A DNA stretch of 64,000 nt from Prosthecobacter dejongeii. Its GTDB lineage: Bacteria > Verrucomicrobiota > Verrucomicrobiia > Verrucomicrobiales > Verrucomicrobiaceae. The position numbers and the translations under genes were made by a program. The stretch is taken from positions 62,001 to 126,000 of the forward strand of contig NZ_JACHIF010000002.1 in NCBI RefSeq assembly GCF_014203045.1. Reading direction: 5' to 3'. Below are positions 8,518-17,206 of this stretch, piece after piece. Positions within the stretch are counted from its first letter, which is position 1, and each line of letters starts with the position of its first letter. The notes under the pieces were generated by a model. It searched no databases and was not told the DNA's origin. It saw only the letters and a list, made by a program, of their open reading frames with translations.

Positions 8518-9323
8518 TGATGTCCGTTCCCACTCAAGAATTGTTGCTTCAGGTGCAGGGCGTGCATAAGCGCTTTGGCGACAACGTCGTCCTCGCCGGC
8601 GCGGATCTGAATGTTCCGCGCGGTAGCTTGGTGACGGTCATGGGTCGCAGCGGCGCGGGTAAGTCGGTCTTTCTCAAATGCCTCGCCGATGTGATCCGCC
8701 CCGATGAAGGGCGCATCCTATTTGATGGGAAGGCGCTGACCGCAGGTGAATCTCGCGCGGACTTTCGTCGTCGTTGTAGCTTTCTATTTCAAAGCAATGC
8801 GCTGTTTGATTCTTTGACGGCCTTAGAAAATGTGGCGCTGCCGCTGGAGCAGACACGGGATATTTCAGATCAAGAGATCCGCGAGCGTAGCCGGGAGGCC
8901 CTGCGCCAACTGGAACTGGAAGCCCACCAAGACCGCTACCCCAGCCAGCTCTCCGGGGGCATGCAAAAGCGATTGGCGCTGGCTCGGGCGATTGTCACCC
9001 GGCCGGAACTGGTGCTCTTTGATGAGCCGACGGCGGGCCTGGACCCTTTGCGCCGAAATGCCGTGTTTGTCATGATCGCCCGTTACCAGCGGCAGTTTGG
9101 TTTTACCGCCGTGGTGGTGACGCATGATGTGCCGGAGGCGCTGATCGCCAGCGATCGTGTGGCGCTGCTGGACCAGGGGCGAATGCATTTTCAGGGAACA
9201 CCCGCGCAATTTTCCGCTTCATCCGATTCTGTTGTGGTCAGTTTTCGCGATAATACGGCAGCCCTCAGCACTTCCTTAGCCGCGATCCGCAGCGGTGAGA
9301 TTCTCCATTCTGAAGACGTATGA
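8517..9323 (+). CDS. mlaF: MlaF-type ABC transporter ATP-binding protein
   Basis: The cytoplasmic ATPase of the Mla transporter, 268 aa. Walker A is GRSGAGKS near residues 43-50, the signature LSGGMQKRLALARA, and Walker B LVLFDEPTAGLDP, followed by the H-loop VVVTHD. The ATG at 8517 overlaps the mlaE stop by one base; a second ATG follows immediately at 8520. The open frame reaches upstream to 8403 inside mlaE, which I read as noise. It ends in a four-base overlap with mlaD. Confidence 0.92.
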   Translation: MMSVPTQELLLQVQGVHKRFGDNVVLAGADLNVPRGSLVTVMGRSGAGKSVFLKCLADVIRPDEGRILFDGKALTAGESRADFRRRCSFLFQSNALFDSLTALENVALPLEQTRDISDQEIRERSREALRQLELEAHQDRYPSQLSGGMQKRLALARAIVTRPELVLFDEPTAGLDPLRRNAVFVMIARYQRQFGFTAVVVTHDVPEALIASDRVALLDQGRMHFQGTPAQFSASSDSVVVSFRDNTAALSTSLAAIRSGEILHSEDV

Positions 9324-9796
9324 AACAGACCAAGCTTGAATTTTTAGTCGGTGCCTTTGTACTCTTGGGCCTAGCTGCCGTCGCCTACCTGACGGTGAAA
9401 CTAGGGGCGGGCACTCTGTTGGGGGGAGATACCTACAAGCTGGAAGCACGCTTTACCAGTGTCAGCGGGCTGAATGCTGGCAGCAATGTGGTCGTGGCTG
9501 GGGTGCCTGTCGGGCGGGTGGAATCCATCCGCATGGAGCCCACTGAATACACGGCCATCGTGACCCTGAATGTGATGGCAGGGCTGAAATTGCCCACGGA
9601 TTCCATGGCCTCCATCAAAACAACCGGGCTGATAGGTGATAAATATCTAGCACTTTCCCCGGGCGCAGACGAAACTTACCTAAAAGCTGGCGAGCGAATC
9701 ACGATGACAGAGTCCTCCGTTGATCTGGAGTCCTTAATCGGGAAGATGGCATTCGGCAGCGTGTCAGAAGAAACTGAAAAAGCACCACCCCCATGA
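9320..9796 (+). CDS. mlaD: MlaD-type MCE-domain protein
   Basis: The protein has one N-terminal membrane anchor (EFLVGAFVLLGLAAVAYLTVKL) and one MCE domain (YKLEARFTSVSGLNAGSNV ... VVAGVPVGRVESI ... GLIGDKYLALSPG). In the known Mla system it forms a hexameric ring in the periplasm on the MlaFE complex and passes lipid through its pore. 158 aa is slightly shorter than E. coli MlaD (183). It overlaps mlaF and mlaC by ATGA junctions, showing translational coupling. Confidence 0.92.
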   Translation: MKQTKLEFLVGAFVLLGLAAVAYLTVKLGAGTLLGGDTYKLEARFTSVSGLNAGSNVVVAGVPVGRVESIRMEPTEYTAIVTLNVMAGLKLPTDSMASIKTTGLIGDKYLALSPGADETYLKAGERITMTESSVDLESLIGKMAFGSVSEETEKAPPP

Positions 9797-10380
9797 ATCG
9801 ACGTTCCTTACTCGCTTTGATTGTGTCCGCGCCCCTCCTGCTCGGGCAGGCATCTGCCTCCACTGCGGAGGCCCAGGCACGTCTGAAAACGGCGGTGGAT
9901 GAAGTCCTTTCCGTATCAAACCGAGTCTCCAGCCGCAGTGCCTTGGCAGAAAGTGCACGGCCTGTTTTGCAAAAGCACATCAGCTTTGAAACGATGACCC
10001 GCCGCGCGGTAGGCGTGGGGTGGCGCCAGTTCAGCGCTGCTCAGCAGCAGAAGGCCACGCAGCTTTTCACCACCCTCGTGATTCGCACTTACAGCAACAA
10101 GTTCACGCCTGGTGAAAAAGCCTCGGTGGATTTCCAGTCTGCCGTCGCACCTGCCGCTGGTCGCGTGGATGTGCCGACCACTCTGGTGTACAAAGGCAGT
10201 CGTTACAGTGTCACCTACCGCATGGAGCAGGTGGGGGGCGGCTGGCGCATCGTGGATGTTGTCATCGAAGGTGTCAGCATGGTCGCCAATTATCGTACCC
10301 AGCTTGATGCTACCTTTAAAAAAGGTGGCGCTGCTGCGGTGATCACGTCTCTCGAACAATCTGTCTCCCGCCCCCAATGA
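9793..10380 (+). CDS. mlaC: MlaC-type periplasmic phospholipid-binding protein
   Basis: A 195-residue exported protein with a signal peptide (MNRRSLLALIVSAPLLLGQASA). The segments SFETMTRRAVGVGWRQFS and VVIEGVSMVANYRTQL are characteristic of the MlaC/Ttg2D family, which ferries phospholipids across the periplasm between the MlaFED complex and MlaA. The NRRSLLA start resembles a weak twin-arginine motif but is more likely Sec. It overlaps both neighbours by four bases. Confidence 0.9.
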   Translation: MNRRSLLALIVSAPLLLGQASASTAEAQARLKTAVDEVLSVSNRVSSRSALAESARPVLQKHISFETMTRRAVGVGWRQFSAAQQQKATQLFTTLVIRTYSNKFTPGEKASVDFQSAVAPAAGRVDVPTTLVYKGSRYSVTYRMEQVGGGWRIVDVVIEGVSMVANYRTQLDATFKKGGAAAVITSLEQSVSRPQ

Positions 10381-11162
10381 AAACTGGCATCCCCACTCTC
10401 CGCCTCCTGTCACTGGCCTTGGTCCCCTTTTTGACAGATTGTGCCACGCCTAAGACTTCAAAGCCTTCTGCAGCAGCAGTCCCAGCCGCAGTGAAGCCGC
10501 TGGATGCAGTGGATGAACTGGACGATTACGCTGCGACTGCGGAGGTGGCTGATCCTCTGGAGGGCCTCAACCGCGCCACCTTCAAGCTCAACGATGGCCT
10601 CTACAACTTTGTCTTCAGGCCTGTCTCCAAAGGTTATGAATTCGTGGCACCCCAGCCTGTGCGGAAAGGACTGACCAACTTTTTTGACAACGCCAAATTC
10701 CCCGTGCGCTTTGTGAACAGCGGTCTTCAGGGAAAGTTTGGCCGTGCTGGCAAAGAGGTGCAGAAATTCGGCGTGAATACCCTTGTGGGTGCAGGTGGTT
10801 TTGTGAAGGTCTCTGACAAAATTCCCTCCCTCGTCGCAGTGCCGAGCGAAGACACGGGTCAGACGCTGGCCAAATGGGGCCTCGGTCACGGCCCTTACAT
10901 CGTGCTGCCTGTTTTTGGCCCCAGCACGGCTCGTGAAACCGTGGGGTTTGCGGGTGACTATGCGCTCAATCCGGTCAACTGGGGGCTCTTCCTGAAGGGA
11001 GATGCTCGTGATTGGGTGTGGATCCCTTCGACGGTGAACACCGTGCAGTCTTTGCCAGACCAACTCTATTATTACGACGAAGCCTGCAAAAATTCTGTGG
11101 ATCCCTACCTTTCAGTTCGCAGCATTTACATTCAGAATCGCAACTCAGCCGCAGACCAGTAG
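10377..11162 (+). CDS. mlaA: MlaA (VacJ) outer-membrane lipoprotein
   Basis: MlaA/VacJ sits in the outer membrane and hands mislocalised phospholipids to MlaC. Here it is 261 aa with a lipobox ending LTDC near residue 22 and Ala after the Cys, which fits outer-membrane retention. Family motifs are DPLEGLNRATFKLNDGLYNF, RFVNSGLQGKFGRAGKE, NTLVGAGGF and GHGPYIVLPVFGPSTARE. In E. coli mlaA is unlinked from mlaFEDCB; here it closes the operon and overlaps mlaC by ATGA. A weak hairpin lies over the stop. Confidence 0.93.
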   Translation: MKTGIPTLRLLSLALVPFLTDCATPKTSKPSAAAVPAAVKPLDAVDELDDYAATAEVADPLEGLNRATFKLNDGLYNFVFRPVSKGYEFVAPQPVRKGLTNFFDNAKFPVRFVNSGLQGKFGRAGKEVQKFGVNTLVGAGGFVKVSDKIPSLVAVPSEDTGQTLAKWGLGHGPYIVLPVFGPSTARETVGFAGDYALNPVNWGLFLKGDARDWVWIPSTVNTVQSLPDQLYYYDEACKNSVDPYLSVRSIYIQNRNSAADQ

Positions 11163-11170
11163 TCTGTTTT
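11152..11170 (+). terminator. Possible terminator at the end of the mla operon
   Basis: CAGAC (11152-11156) pairs with GTCTG (11162-11166) around a five-base loop and is followed by TTTTT; the stem includes the mlaA stop codon. The same bases can also pair with CTGGTCTG at 11178-11185, so alternative hairpins exist. The stem is short, hence low confidence. The remaining gap to 11326 shows nothing else clear. Confidence 0.35.
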
Positions 11171-11326
11171 TACGCGGCTGGTCTGTTCATCAAAAATGTA
11201 AGTCTAGGGGTAAGGTTCTTTAGCCCAGCCTCAGTGGATCCTTGCTCATAGCATGAGCGCATCCCTGAAATGAAAAAGAGGCGATGAAATGATGTGTGGG
11301 ATGTGTACTGATACACCTCCCCGATT

Positions 11327-14300
11327 ATGATTCCCCCCAATCATCGTTTTCTGAATGGCCGTCTTCTCAACCTCATCGTAATGGGGCTTGCGCTACTGCT
11401 TTGGACTATGCGCCTGTCCTCGGCTGAGGTGACATGGAATGGCGGGGGCGCTGACAACAATTGGTCCACAGCGCTAAACTGGGGTGGTGCGGTGCCTCTG
11501 GCTGGGGACTCGCTCGCCTTTGGTGGCAGTCTGCGACTGGCGGCGGTAAATAACCTTACGGCAGACACGAGCTTTGCCGGCATCACCTTTAACAGCGGTT
11601 CAGGTGCCTTCACGCTTTCTGGCAATCGAATCACACTGGGTGGGGATGTCCTGAATAACTCCACCCTCACGCAAACGATTAGCCTGCCAATGCTGATCGA
11701 GGCCACGCGAAATTTCAATGCGGCGGCAGGAGCGCTGACCGTGAGCGGAGTTATCAGCGGCAATGGGGGACTGAATAAAACAGGCACGGGGACGCTGAAC
11801 CTTAGCGGGACGGAAGCGAATGCTTACACGGGGGTGACGACGGTGAGCGCTGGGATCCTGAATCTGGATAAAACGGCAGGCGTGAATGCCATCGCTGGGA
11901 ATCTGGATATCACCGCTGGCGGAAGAGTCACCTTTGTAAGGTCTAACCAACTTTCTGATACGACCCTCGTGACCCTCAGCGGCGCGGGCAGTGTGTTTAA
12001 CGGCACAGGTGTGAATGTGGGCATGCCAAACTCCTTTTCAGAAACCATCGCCGGGCTTGTGGTTACGGGCGGTGCCTTCAATCCTGGACCAGCATCCATC
12101 TGGACCATCACGGGCGCCGGGAGTTTCACTGGTGGGGTGGATAACACTATTTTTGTGGGTAACAGCGGTGCCCGGCTCAGCTTTGATAGCTTGCGGCTCA
12201 CCGCCATGGCGGCGACCGCTGCGGGTGTGGTCGGTACAAACAATAGCTTCACTCTTTATGGGAACTCTGCCACGCAGAGTTCCATCACGGTAGGGGCTGG
12301 TGGGCTGATCCTGGATGGTTCGCGACTCAATTTGCGTCGTGGCGGTACGGGCACCGCTGGGAGCAAAGTGGTACTGAATGGCAGCCTGAGTACGGTGGGC
12401 ACCGCAGCTTCGTTCATCACGGAAGATACTGCGGGCGGCATGGTGGGCTCGGTCAGGTTGGAGCTCAGTGGGACCACCGCAGCGGTAGAGCGCGAGTTTA
12501 ACATCGGTGCAGGTGGGGCTAACCTAACCATCAATGTGGAAATGACCAATGGCGCCTCTTCCCAGGCGGGGCTGACGAAGACTGGAAATGGCAACCTGAC
12601 TTTTACAGGGGGGTATGCCAATAGCTACACAGGCACCACTCGGATCAATGGCGGCACATTGACGTTGAACAAAACGGCAGGGATTAATGCCGTGGCCGCC
12701 AACATTGAAGTGAATGCGGGTGGCACCCTGACGTTGAGTGCGAATGATCAAATTGCCGATACGGCAGGCATCACCGTGAACACAGGGGGAACGATTTCGG
12801 CCTGGGGCAGGAATGAAACTTTGGCTTTTTACACTCAGAATGGTGGGGGTGTGACCTCCAGTGGCAATGTTGGTCAGGTGATTATCACAGGGGCCATGAG
12901 ATTGCTGGGAGGCAATGTCTTCACCATCAATAGCAATGCCGTTCCAGCGCATTTCCAGACAGGCAGTCTGGAACTGGGCGGGGCGGACCTTTTGGTCGGC
13001 GGTAACAATGGCGAGGGCATCAGCCGCACTGCTGTGACGGTGGGTAGTGGGGGGTTGAGTTTGAAGAACGGTCGCACTCTCACCTTGTATCGTGGCAGTG
13101 CAGGAACGGTTTTGAATCTCAATGGAGATTTCACAGGTGCGGGGACTAACTCCATCATCGTGAACAATCCAGGCTTGGTCGAGCCGGAGTTGAACTTGGG
13201 CTTAGCGACGCGTACTTTTACCATTGAGACCGGTGGCAACACCACCATCAGTGTGGGCATGGTGGGGAGTGGCGGCTTGATCAAAAGTGGCCCCGGCACA
13301 CTGACTTTCACTGGAAACTTGCCCAAGACCTATGCGGGTGTGACGACGGTGAACGGAGGTGTTTTAAACCTGAATCAAACGGCGGGGACGGATGCCATCA
13401 CGAACGGGTTGGACATCCAGACAGGCGGCACCGTCACGCTGACGGCCAATGAGCAGATTTCAAATGGCTCTGGCATTGTCATGAATGGAGGTCTGCTATC
13501 TCCCCTAACGACGACGGAAACAGTGGCTTACTACACGCAAAATTCAGGGGGCTTGAGTGCCAGCGGCAATGTAGGGCACCTGATCGTGACCGGGACGATG
13601 ACACTGGATGGAGGCAACATCATGACCCTGAATAGCAGTGGGGCTACACCGCCTAACTGGCAGTTCAATCGCGCCCTCTTGCGTGGCGCAGATATCCTGG
13701 TTGGGGCTAACAACGGCATCGGAAATCCACGGACGAAATTGACCATCGGCAGCGGTGGCTTGCTGCTGCAGGGGCGGAGCATCACGCTGAATCGTGGCAA
13801 TGCAGGATCAGAAATGTACCTGGACGGGGATGTGACGGCCAGCGGTACAAGTGCTATCACAGCAGGGTCCAGCGGCACGGTTGAGCCCTTACTGCATCTT
13901 GGCACGGGGAACCGTGTTTTTGATATCACGGGTGGCACTACCACGCTGGGGCTGGAGGTTACGGATACGGCTTCGCTTCAGAAAAGCGGCGGTGGCACCT
14001 TGGTCTTGGCCAGCGGGAACAGCTACAGCGGCGGCACCACGGTCAGCATGGGAAATCTGCGCCTGTCGAATGCCAGCGGCAGTGCAACCGGTAGCGGGGC
14101 ATTGACCGTCAGCAGTGGTGCGACTCTCAGCGGCACAGGTCGCGCTGCACCGGCATCCGGCTTGGGGATTACCCTCAATGGCATCGTCTCGGTGGGGAAT
14201 CCCAGTCCGGTGGCTGGGCAGACGCTGACATTGAGCACCACGGGGTTGGGGACCGTGGAGATTGGCGGCCGCGTGGTCATTGATCTTTTTTCTGGGCAGG

Positions 14301-14698
14301 CCAGCGGCGGCTTGAATAATGCTGCGAGTGCGGACCGCCTGATTCTCGCCAGTCAAGCAGGCGTGATTTTGGGGGGGAGTTCAGTGTTGAATATCGTCAC
14401 TAGCATCCCGGTGGATGCGGGCAATACGGCAGGTTGGGCTCCCGGAACGACTTGGCAAATCATTGACTGGAGTGGCCTCACTGGATCACCTTCTGGCAGC
14501 TTTAGCAACCTCAGCAGCACGAGAGGTAATTTTTTAAACCTGCCTGACCTCGGTGTGATGGGTTATGCCTGGGATGTCTCACAGCTTTACTCAGCGGGGA
14601 CGATTTCCGTGGTGCTTGTCCCCGAGCCTGGGCGGCTGTTGTTTGTGGTGCTGGGACTCGGGAGCGTTCTGCTCCGTCGTCGGCGCAGTTCGCTTTAA
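11327..14698 (+). CDS. Large autotransporter-type beta-strand repeat protein with PEP-CTERM anchor
   Basis: A 1123-residue exported protein with an N-terminal hydrophobic signal (LLNLIVMGLALLLWTMRLSSA). Its body is made of beta-helix-like repeats rich in Gly, Thr, Asn and Ser. The typical unit of the autotransporter-associated repeat, GxGxLxxSGxxxYTGxTTVxxGxLxL, occurs at least four times (YTGVTTVSAGILNL, YTGTTRINGGTLTL, YAGVTTVNGGVLNL, YSGGTTVSMGNLRL). Two to three long copies of about 230 residues are recognisable (LNKTAGINAVAANIEV, LNQTAGTDAITNGLDI). The C-terminus is VPEPG, a hydrophobic helix and an RRRR cluster, the PEP-CTERM sorting signal cut by exosortase. It is likely an extracellular or surface protein; ligand unknown. 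No exosortase is in the window. Confidence 0.85.
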   Translation: MIPPNHRFLNGRLLNLIVMGLALLLWTMRLSSAEVTWNGGGADNNWSTALNWGGAVPLAGDSLAFGGSLRLAAVNNLTADTSFAGITFNSGSGAFTLSGNRITLGGDVLNNSTLTQTISLPMLIEATRNFNAAAGALTVSGVISGNGGLNKTGTGTLNLSGTEANAYTGVTTVSAGILNLDKTAGVNAIAGNLDITAGGRVTFVRSNQLSDTTLVTLSGAGSVFNGTGVNVGMPNSFSETIAGLVVTGGAFNPGPASIWTITGAGSFTGGVDNTIFVGNSGARLSFDSLRLTAMAATAAGVVGTNNSFTLYGNSATQSSITVGAGGLILDGSRLNLRRGGTGTAGSKVVLNGSLSTVGTAASFITEDTAGGMVGSVRLELSGTTAAVEREFNIGAGGANLTINVEMTNGASSQAGLTKTGNGNLTFTGGYANSYTGTTRINGGTLTLNKTAGINAVAANIEVNAGGTLTLSANDQIADTAGITVNTGGTISAWGRNETLAFYTQNGGGVTSSGNVGQVIITGAMRLLGGNVFTINSNAVPAHFQTGSLELGGADLLVGGNNGEGISRTAVTVGSGGLSLKNGRTLTLYRGSAGTVLNLNGDFTGAGTNSIIVNNPGLVEPELNLGLATRTFTIETGGNTTISVGMVGSGGLIKSGPGTLTFTGNLPKTYAGVTTVNGGVLNLNQTAGTDAITNGLDIQTGGTVTLTANEQISNGSGIVMNGGLLSPLTTTETVAYYTQNSGGLSASGNVGHLIVTGTMTLDGGNIMTLNSSGATPPNWQFNRALLRGADILVGANNGIGNPRTKLTIGSGGLLLQGRSITLNRGNAGSEMYLDGDVTASGTSAITAGSSGTVEPLLHLGTGNRVFDITGGTTTLGLEVTDTASLQKSGGGTLVLASGNSYSGGTTVSMGNLRLSNASGSATGSGALTVSSGATLSGTGRAAPASGLGITLNGIVSVGNPSPVAGQTLTLSTTGLGTVEIGGRVVIDLFSGQASGGLNNAASADRLILASQAGVILGGSSVLNIVTSIPVDAGNTAGWAPGTTWQIIDWSGLTGSPSGSFSNLSSTRGNFLNLPDLGVMGYAWDVSQLYSAGTISVVLVPEPGRLLFVVLGLGSVLLRRRRSSL

Positions 14699-14710
14699 AT
14701 CAGGCCGGGT

Positions 14711-17110
14711 TCACTTCGGCATTGCGGGTGGTGTCAGGGGCAATCCATGGCGGAGAAATTCGGTTGCCTGGATCAGTGGTGCCTGGATGAAAAGTTTACG
14801 TTCAGCCTCATTCAGAACTTTTGCCGGAGAGAGAAAGCTAAGTGTGTTGTGGGCGAGACTGAGGCGGATGAGATCTTGCTTCAAAAATCCCTGCGTGACG
14901 GGCATGCCAGAGAAGATTTGTTCATACTGGCCTAACTGCAAGGAACGCATTGGTGGGCTGTCTTGTCCTTCGTCAGTTTTTGGGGCTGCGGCCCAGCGCG
15001 TATCGGCATCGCAATGGTCTGCGGAGGGTAGAAGAAAGACCGTGTTAGAGAGCGCTGGTAGAGTATCGAGCGGCGAAGTTGGCGGCCAAGCGGCTGGCCA
15101 GCGCCATTCAGCCGGGGCGGTAGCCGGGCTGGCCGTCTCGCGGGAAACGCGGAAGGCCCACTCCCAGCCTGGAATGAGTGTGATGGCGATGTCCCTGCCC
15201 GCAGCTTTCAGCAGCGCGGCCCATGGTTGATGCGCGAGTGCGGGATCTACCGCTGCCAAGACTTGAGTGGCCTCGGGGCTGACTTGAGCTAGAGATTGAA
15301 GAACGGTGCTGATGAGGGGAGACAAGTCCAGCTCGCCGGAAGGCTGGGCGCGCAGGCGATCATGATGGATCACTCTACCGGAAGGGCCTTGGATGATGAG
15401 GCTGTAACGGCCTTGGTTAGGCTCTCCGCGCAAAACGATTGATAACCACACGGTGGTGGCCCATTCGGCACGTTCACGCAGCTCCGTGGCGACGGACCAA
15501 AGCTCCACTTGGCGTTGATGCTCCAGCTGCTGCATTTGCCGAGGGTCTGCCACTAGCGTCTGCACAAGCGAGGAAGGCTGGTTCCGACTGTGTAGGTGCC
15601 GCAGGGCTAGCAGCCTGAGGTCTGCGGGAAGGGCGCGTAGCGTGGTGACGGTGCGGTCATGCAATGTCTCATGAAGAAAAAAGAGATGCTCCGGGTCCTG
15701 AAGGGCCTCGGGTTCCAACTTCGCCCATGCATGACGCAAAGAGCGTAGGCAATCCTGGCCTAACTCTTCATCCCGCAGGAAGGGCATACGCCGTTGATTT
15801 TGCCGGAGCTTCTGCGCGTATTCGAGAAGCGTTTCTGCGGAAGGTGGCAGATAGGGTAAAAGACGGCCTAAAGTGAGCAGGCGATGATGTCTCGCGGCCA
15901 AAGTCGCCGCAGCCTGCAGGAGCTCATGCTGCTTTTTTAACCCATAGGCCTGAGCCTTGCGTGCTACCCAACTCAGAGCCGCCAAAGGGTGATGCAGGAC
16001 AATACCTGCGCGCCGCAGAACATCCCATAGAGGGTCTGTCTGAACCTCCTGAGTGAGGTGATGGTGCGCTGGATCTGCTGCATCCAGATACTGATGCGCG
16101 GCAGCCTGCCCCATCTCACTCGCAGGCGGATCCCCAGGGAAAGGAAGGTCTTCAAACGGAACCTGAAGAGCTGGATGACCACAAAGGCCCACCTCAGAAA
16201 GATGCCAAGCCGCAACACGGCAGCGCTGCAAAAAAGATTCTGGGGCCTGAGGTGGCAGCAGGTGTAAAACGAGGGCCGTTAGCCTAGCGGCCTGATCTGC
16301 ATCGCCCCCAAGACGGGCGGTGGAAGCTGCGGCCAGGAGGGTTTCAAGTTCCATCCCTCGTGCAGGGCTGGAAGCTGGGCGGGCATCGCGATGCAGTGTC
16401 CAGGCAGTGAAATGCCAAGGGGCCAGCTCGGCTGCGTCAATGGTTTTAGAACTGGGGAGCTGGTCCAGAATTTGCCGATGAATGACCGTGGCTAACCGCC
16501 GCGCCATGTGAGCTTGAGTGGCTGGCCAGGGGAGTTCCTGGTTCCAAAAGTTCAGGTCCACTTTGCGACCGGGTTTCCACCCTGGGGTGGCTGTTTGGAG
16601 CAGAGTTTGGAGTTCCTGCCAGAAGGAGGTTTTTTCTCTGGCAAGTAAGCTGCGTGCTAAAAAGAGAACTAGCCTAGAGGCCAAGGGGGAACGTGAAATG
16701 GGGACGAGCCGGTCCCTCTCCAATCGCTGACGTAGAGTTTGCCGAAGCGTGTCTTTTTTCGTTGAGCTTAGCGCAGAGAGATCCAGTACCTCTGGGAGCA
16801 GAGTGAGCGCGGCCCAGAAGATGGGGGATTCGGGGGACTTGAGCGCACGCAGGCTGAGCTCGGTCACATCTTGTCTCCGCTGCGGTGGTGAGTCGCTGCC
16901 ATGAAGTTCACGCCAGAGCGCATAATCTGGACGCTGAGCATATCGGGCATCCTGCTTTTGCCAGTAGTCCTTCAATATGCCTCGACTGGGCTTTCCCGTC
17001 TGGGTTGCGCGCCATGATTCAAACTCCCTCATCACTGTCCCCAGAGGGATCAAAGGCGGGGCTGGACGAGCGGCTGGTTGAGTAGAACGTGAACGGCGCG
17101 GGGCTGGCAT
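14711..17110 (-). CDS. Unknown protein, 799 aa
   Basis: I do not recognise this protein. It has no signal peptide or clear membrane helix, starts with a basic Pro-rich stretch (PRRSRSTQPAARPAPP), and is rich in Leu, Ala, Arg, Gln and His in helical segments (PPSAETLLEYAQKLRQNQRR), as in helical repeat proteins. The C-terminal third is more mixed: SLIIQGPSGRVIHHDRL, then HQPWAALLKAAGRDIAITLIPGW, which faintly recalls the layout of CHAT-type peptidase domains, but I see no convincing His/Cys dyad. It is convergent with the PEP-CTERM gene (12-base gap) and divergent from the MscS-like gene (96-base gap). Confidence 0.75.
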   Translation of the reverse strand: MPAPRRSRSTQPAARPAPPLIPLGTVMREFESWRATQTGKPSRGILKDYWQKQDARYAQRPDYALWRELHGSDSPPQRRQDVTELSLRALKSPESPIFWAALTLLPEVLDLSALSSTKKDTLRQTLRQRLERDRLVPISRSPLASRLVLFLARSLLAREKTSFWQELQTLLQTATPGWKPGRKVDLNFWNQELPWPATQAHMARRLATVIHRQILDQLPSSKTIDAAELAPWHFTAWTLHRDARPASSPARGMELETLLAAASTARLGGDADQAARLTALVLHLLPPQAPESFLQRCRVAAWHLSEVGLCGHPALQVPFEDLPFPGDPPASEMGQAAAHQYLDAADPAHHHLTQEVQTDPLWDVLRRAGIVLHHPLAALSWVARKAQAYGLKKQHELLQAAATLAARHHRLLTLGRLLPYLPPSAETLLEYAQKLRQNQRRMPFLRDEELGQDCLRSLRHAWAKLEPEALQDPEHLFFLHETLHDRTVTTLRALPADLRLLALRHLHSRNQPSSLVQTLVADPRQMQQLEHQRQVELWSVATELRERAEWATTVWLSIVLRGEPNQGRYSLIIQGPSGRVIHHDRLRAQPSGELDLSPLISTVLQSLAQVSPEATQVLAAVDPALAHQPWAALLKAAGRDIAITLIPGWEWAFRVSRETASPATAPAEWRWPAAWPPTSPLDTLPALSNTVFLLPSADHCDADTRWAAAPKTDEGQDSPPMRSLQLGQYEQIFSGMPVTQGFLKQDLIRLSLAHNTLSFLSPAKVLNEAERKLFIQAPLIQATEFLRHGLPLTPPAMPK

Positions 17111-17206
17111 GAAAGTGAGACATTAGCGATGCTGGACCCGAGAGCAACGACGCAGCAGTGGGGAGACACCGACTTGCAAACAGTACGCTCCCACGTGTAA
17201 TACAGA

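Noticed and set aside
11341..14356. Several minus-strand frames antisense to the repeat protein
   Set aside because: They are shadows of the repetitive Gly/Thr/Ser codons and repeat along with them.
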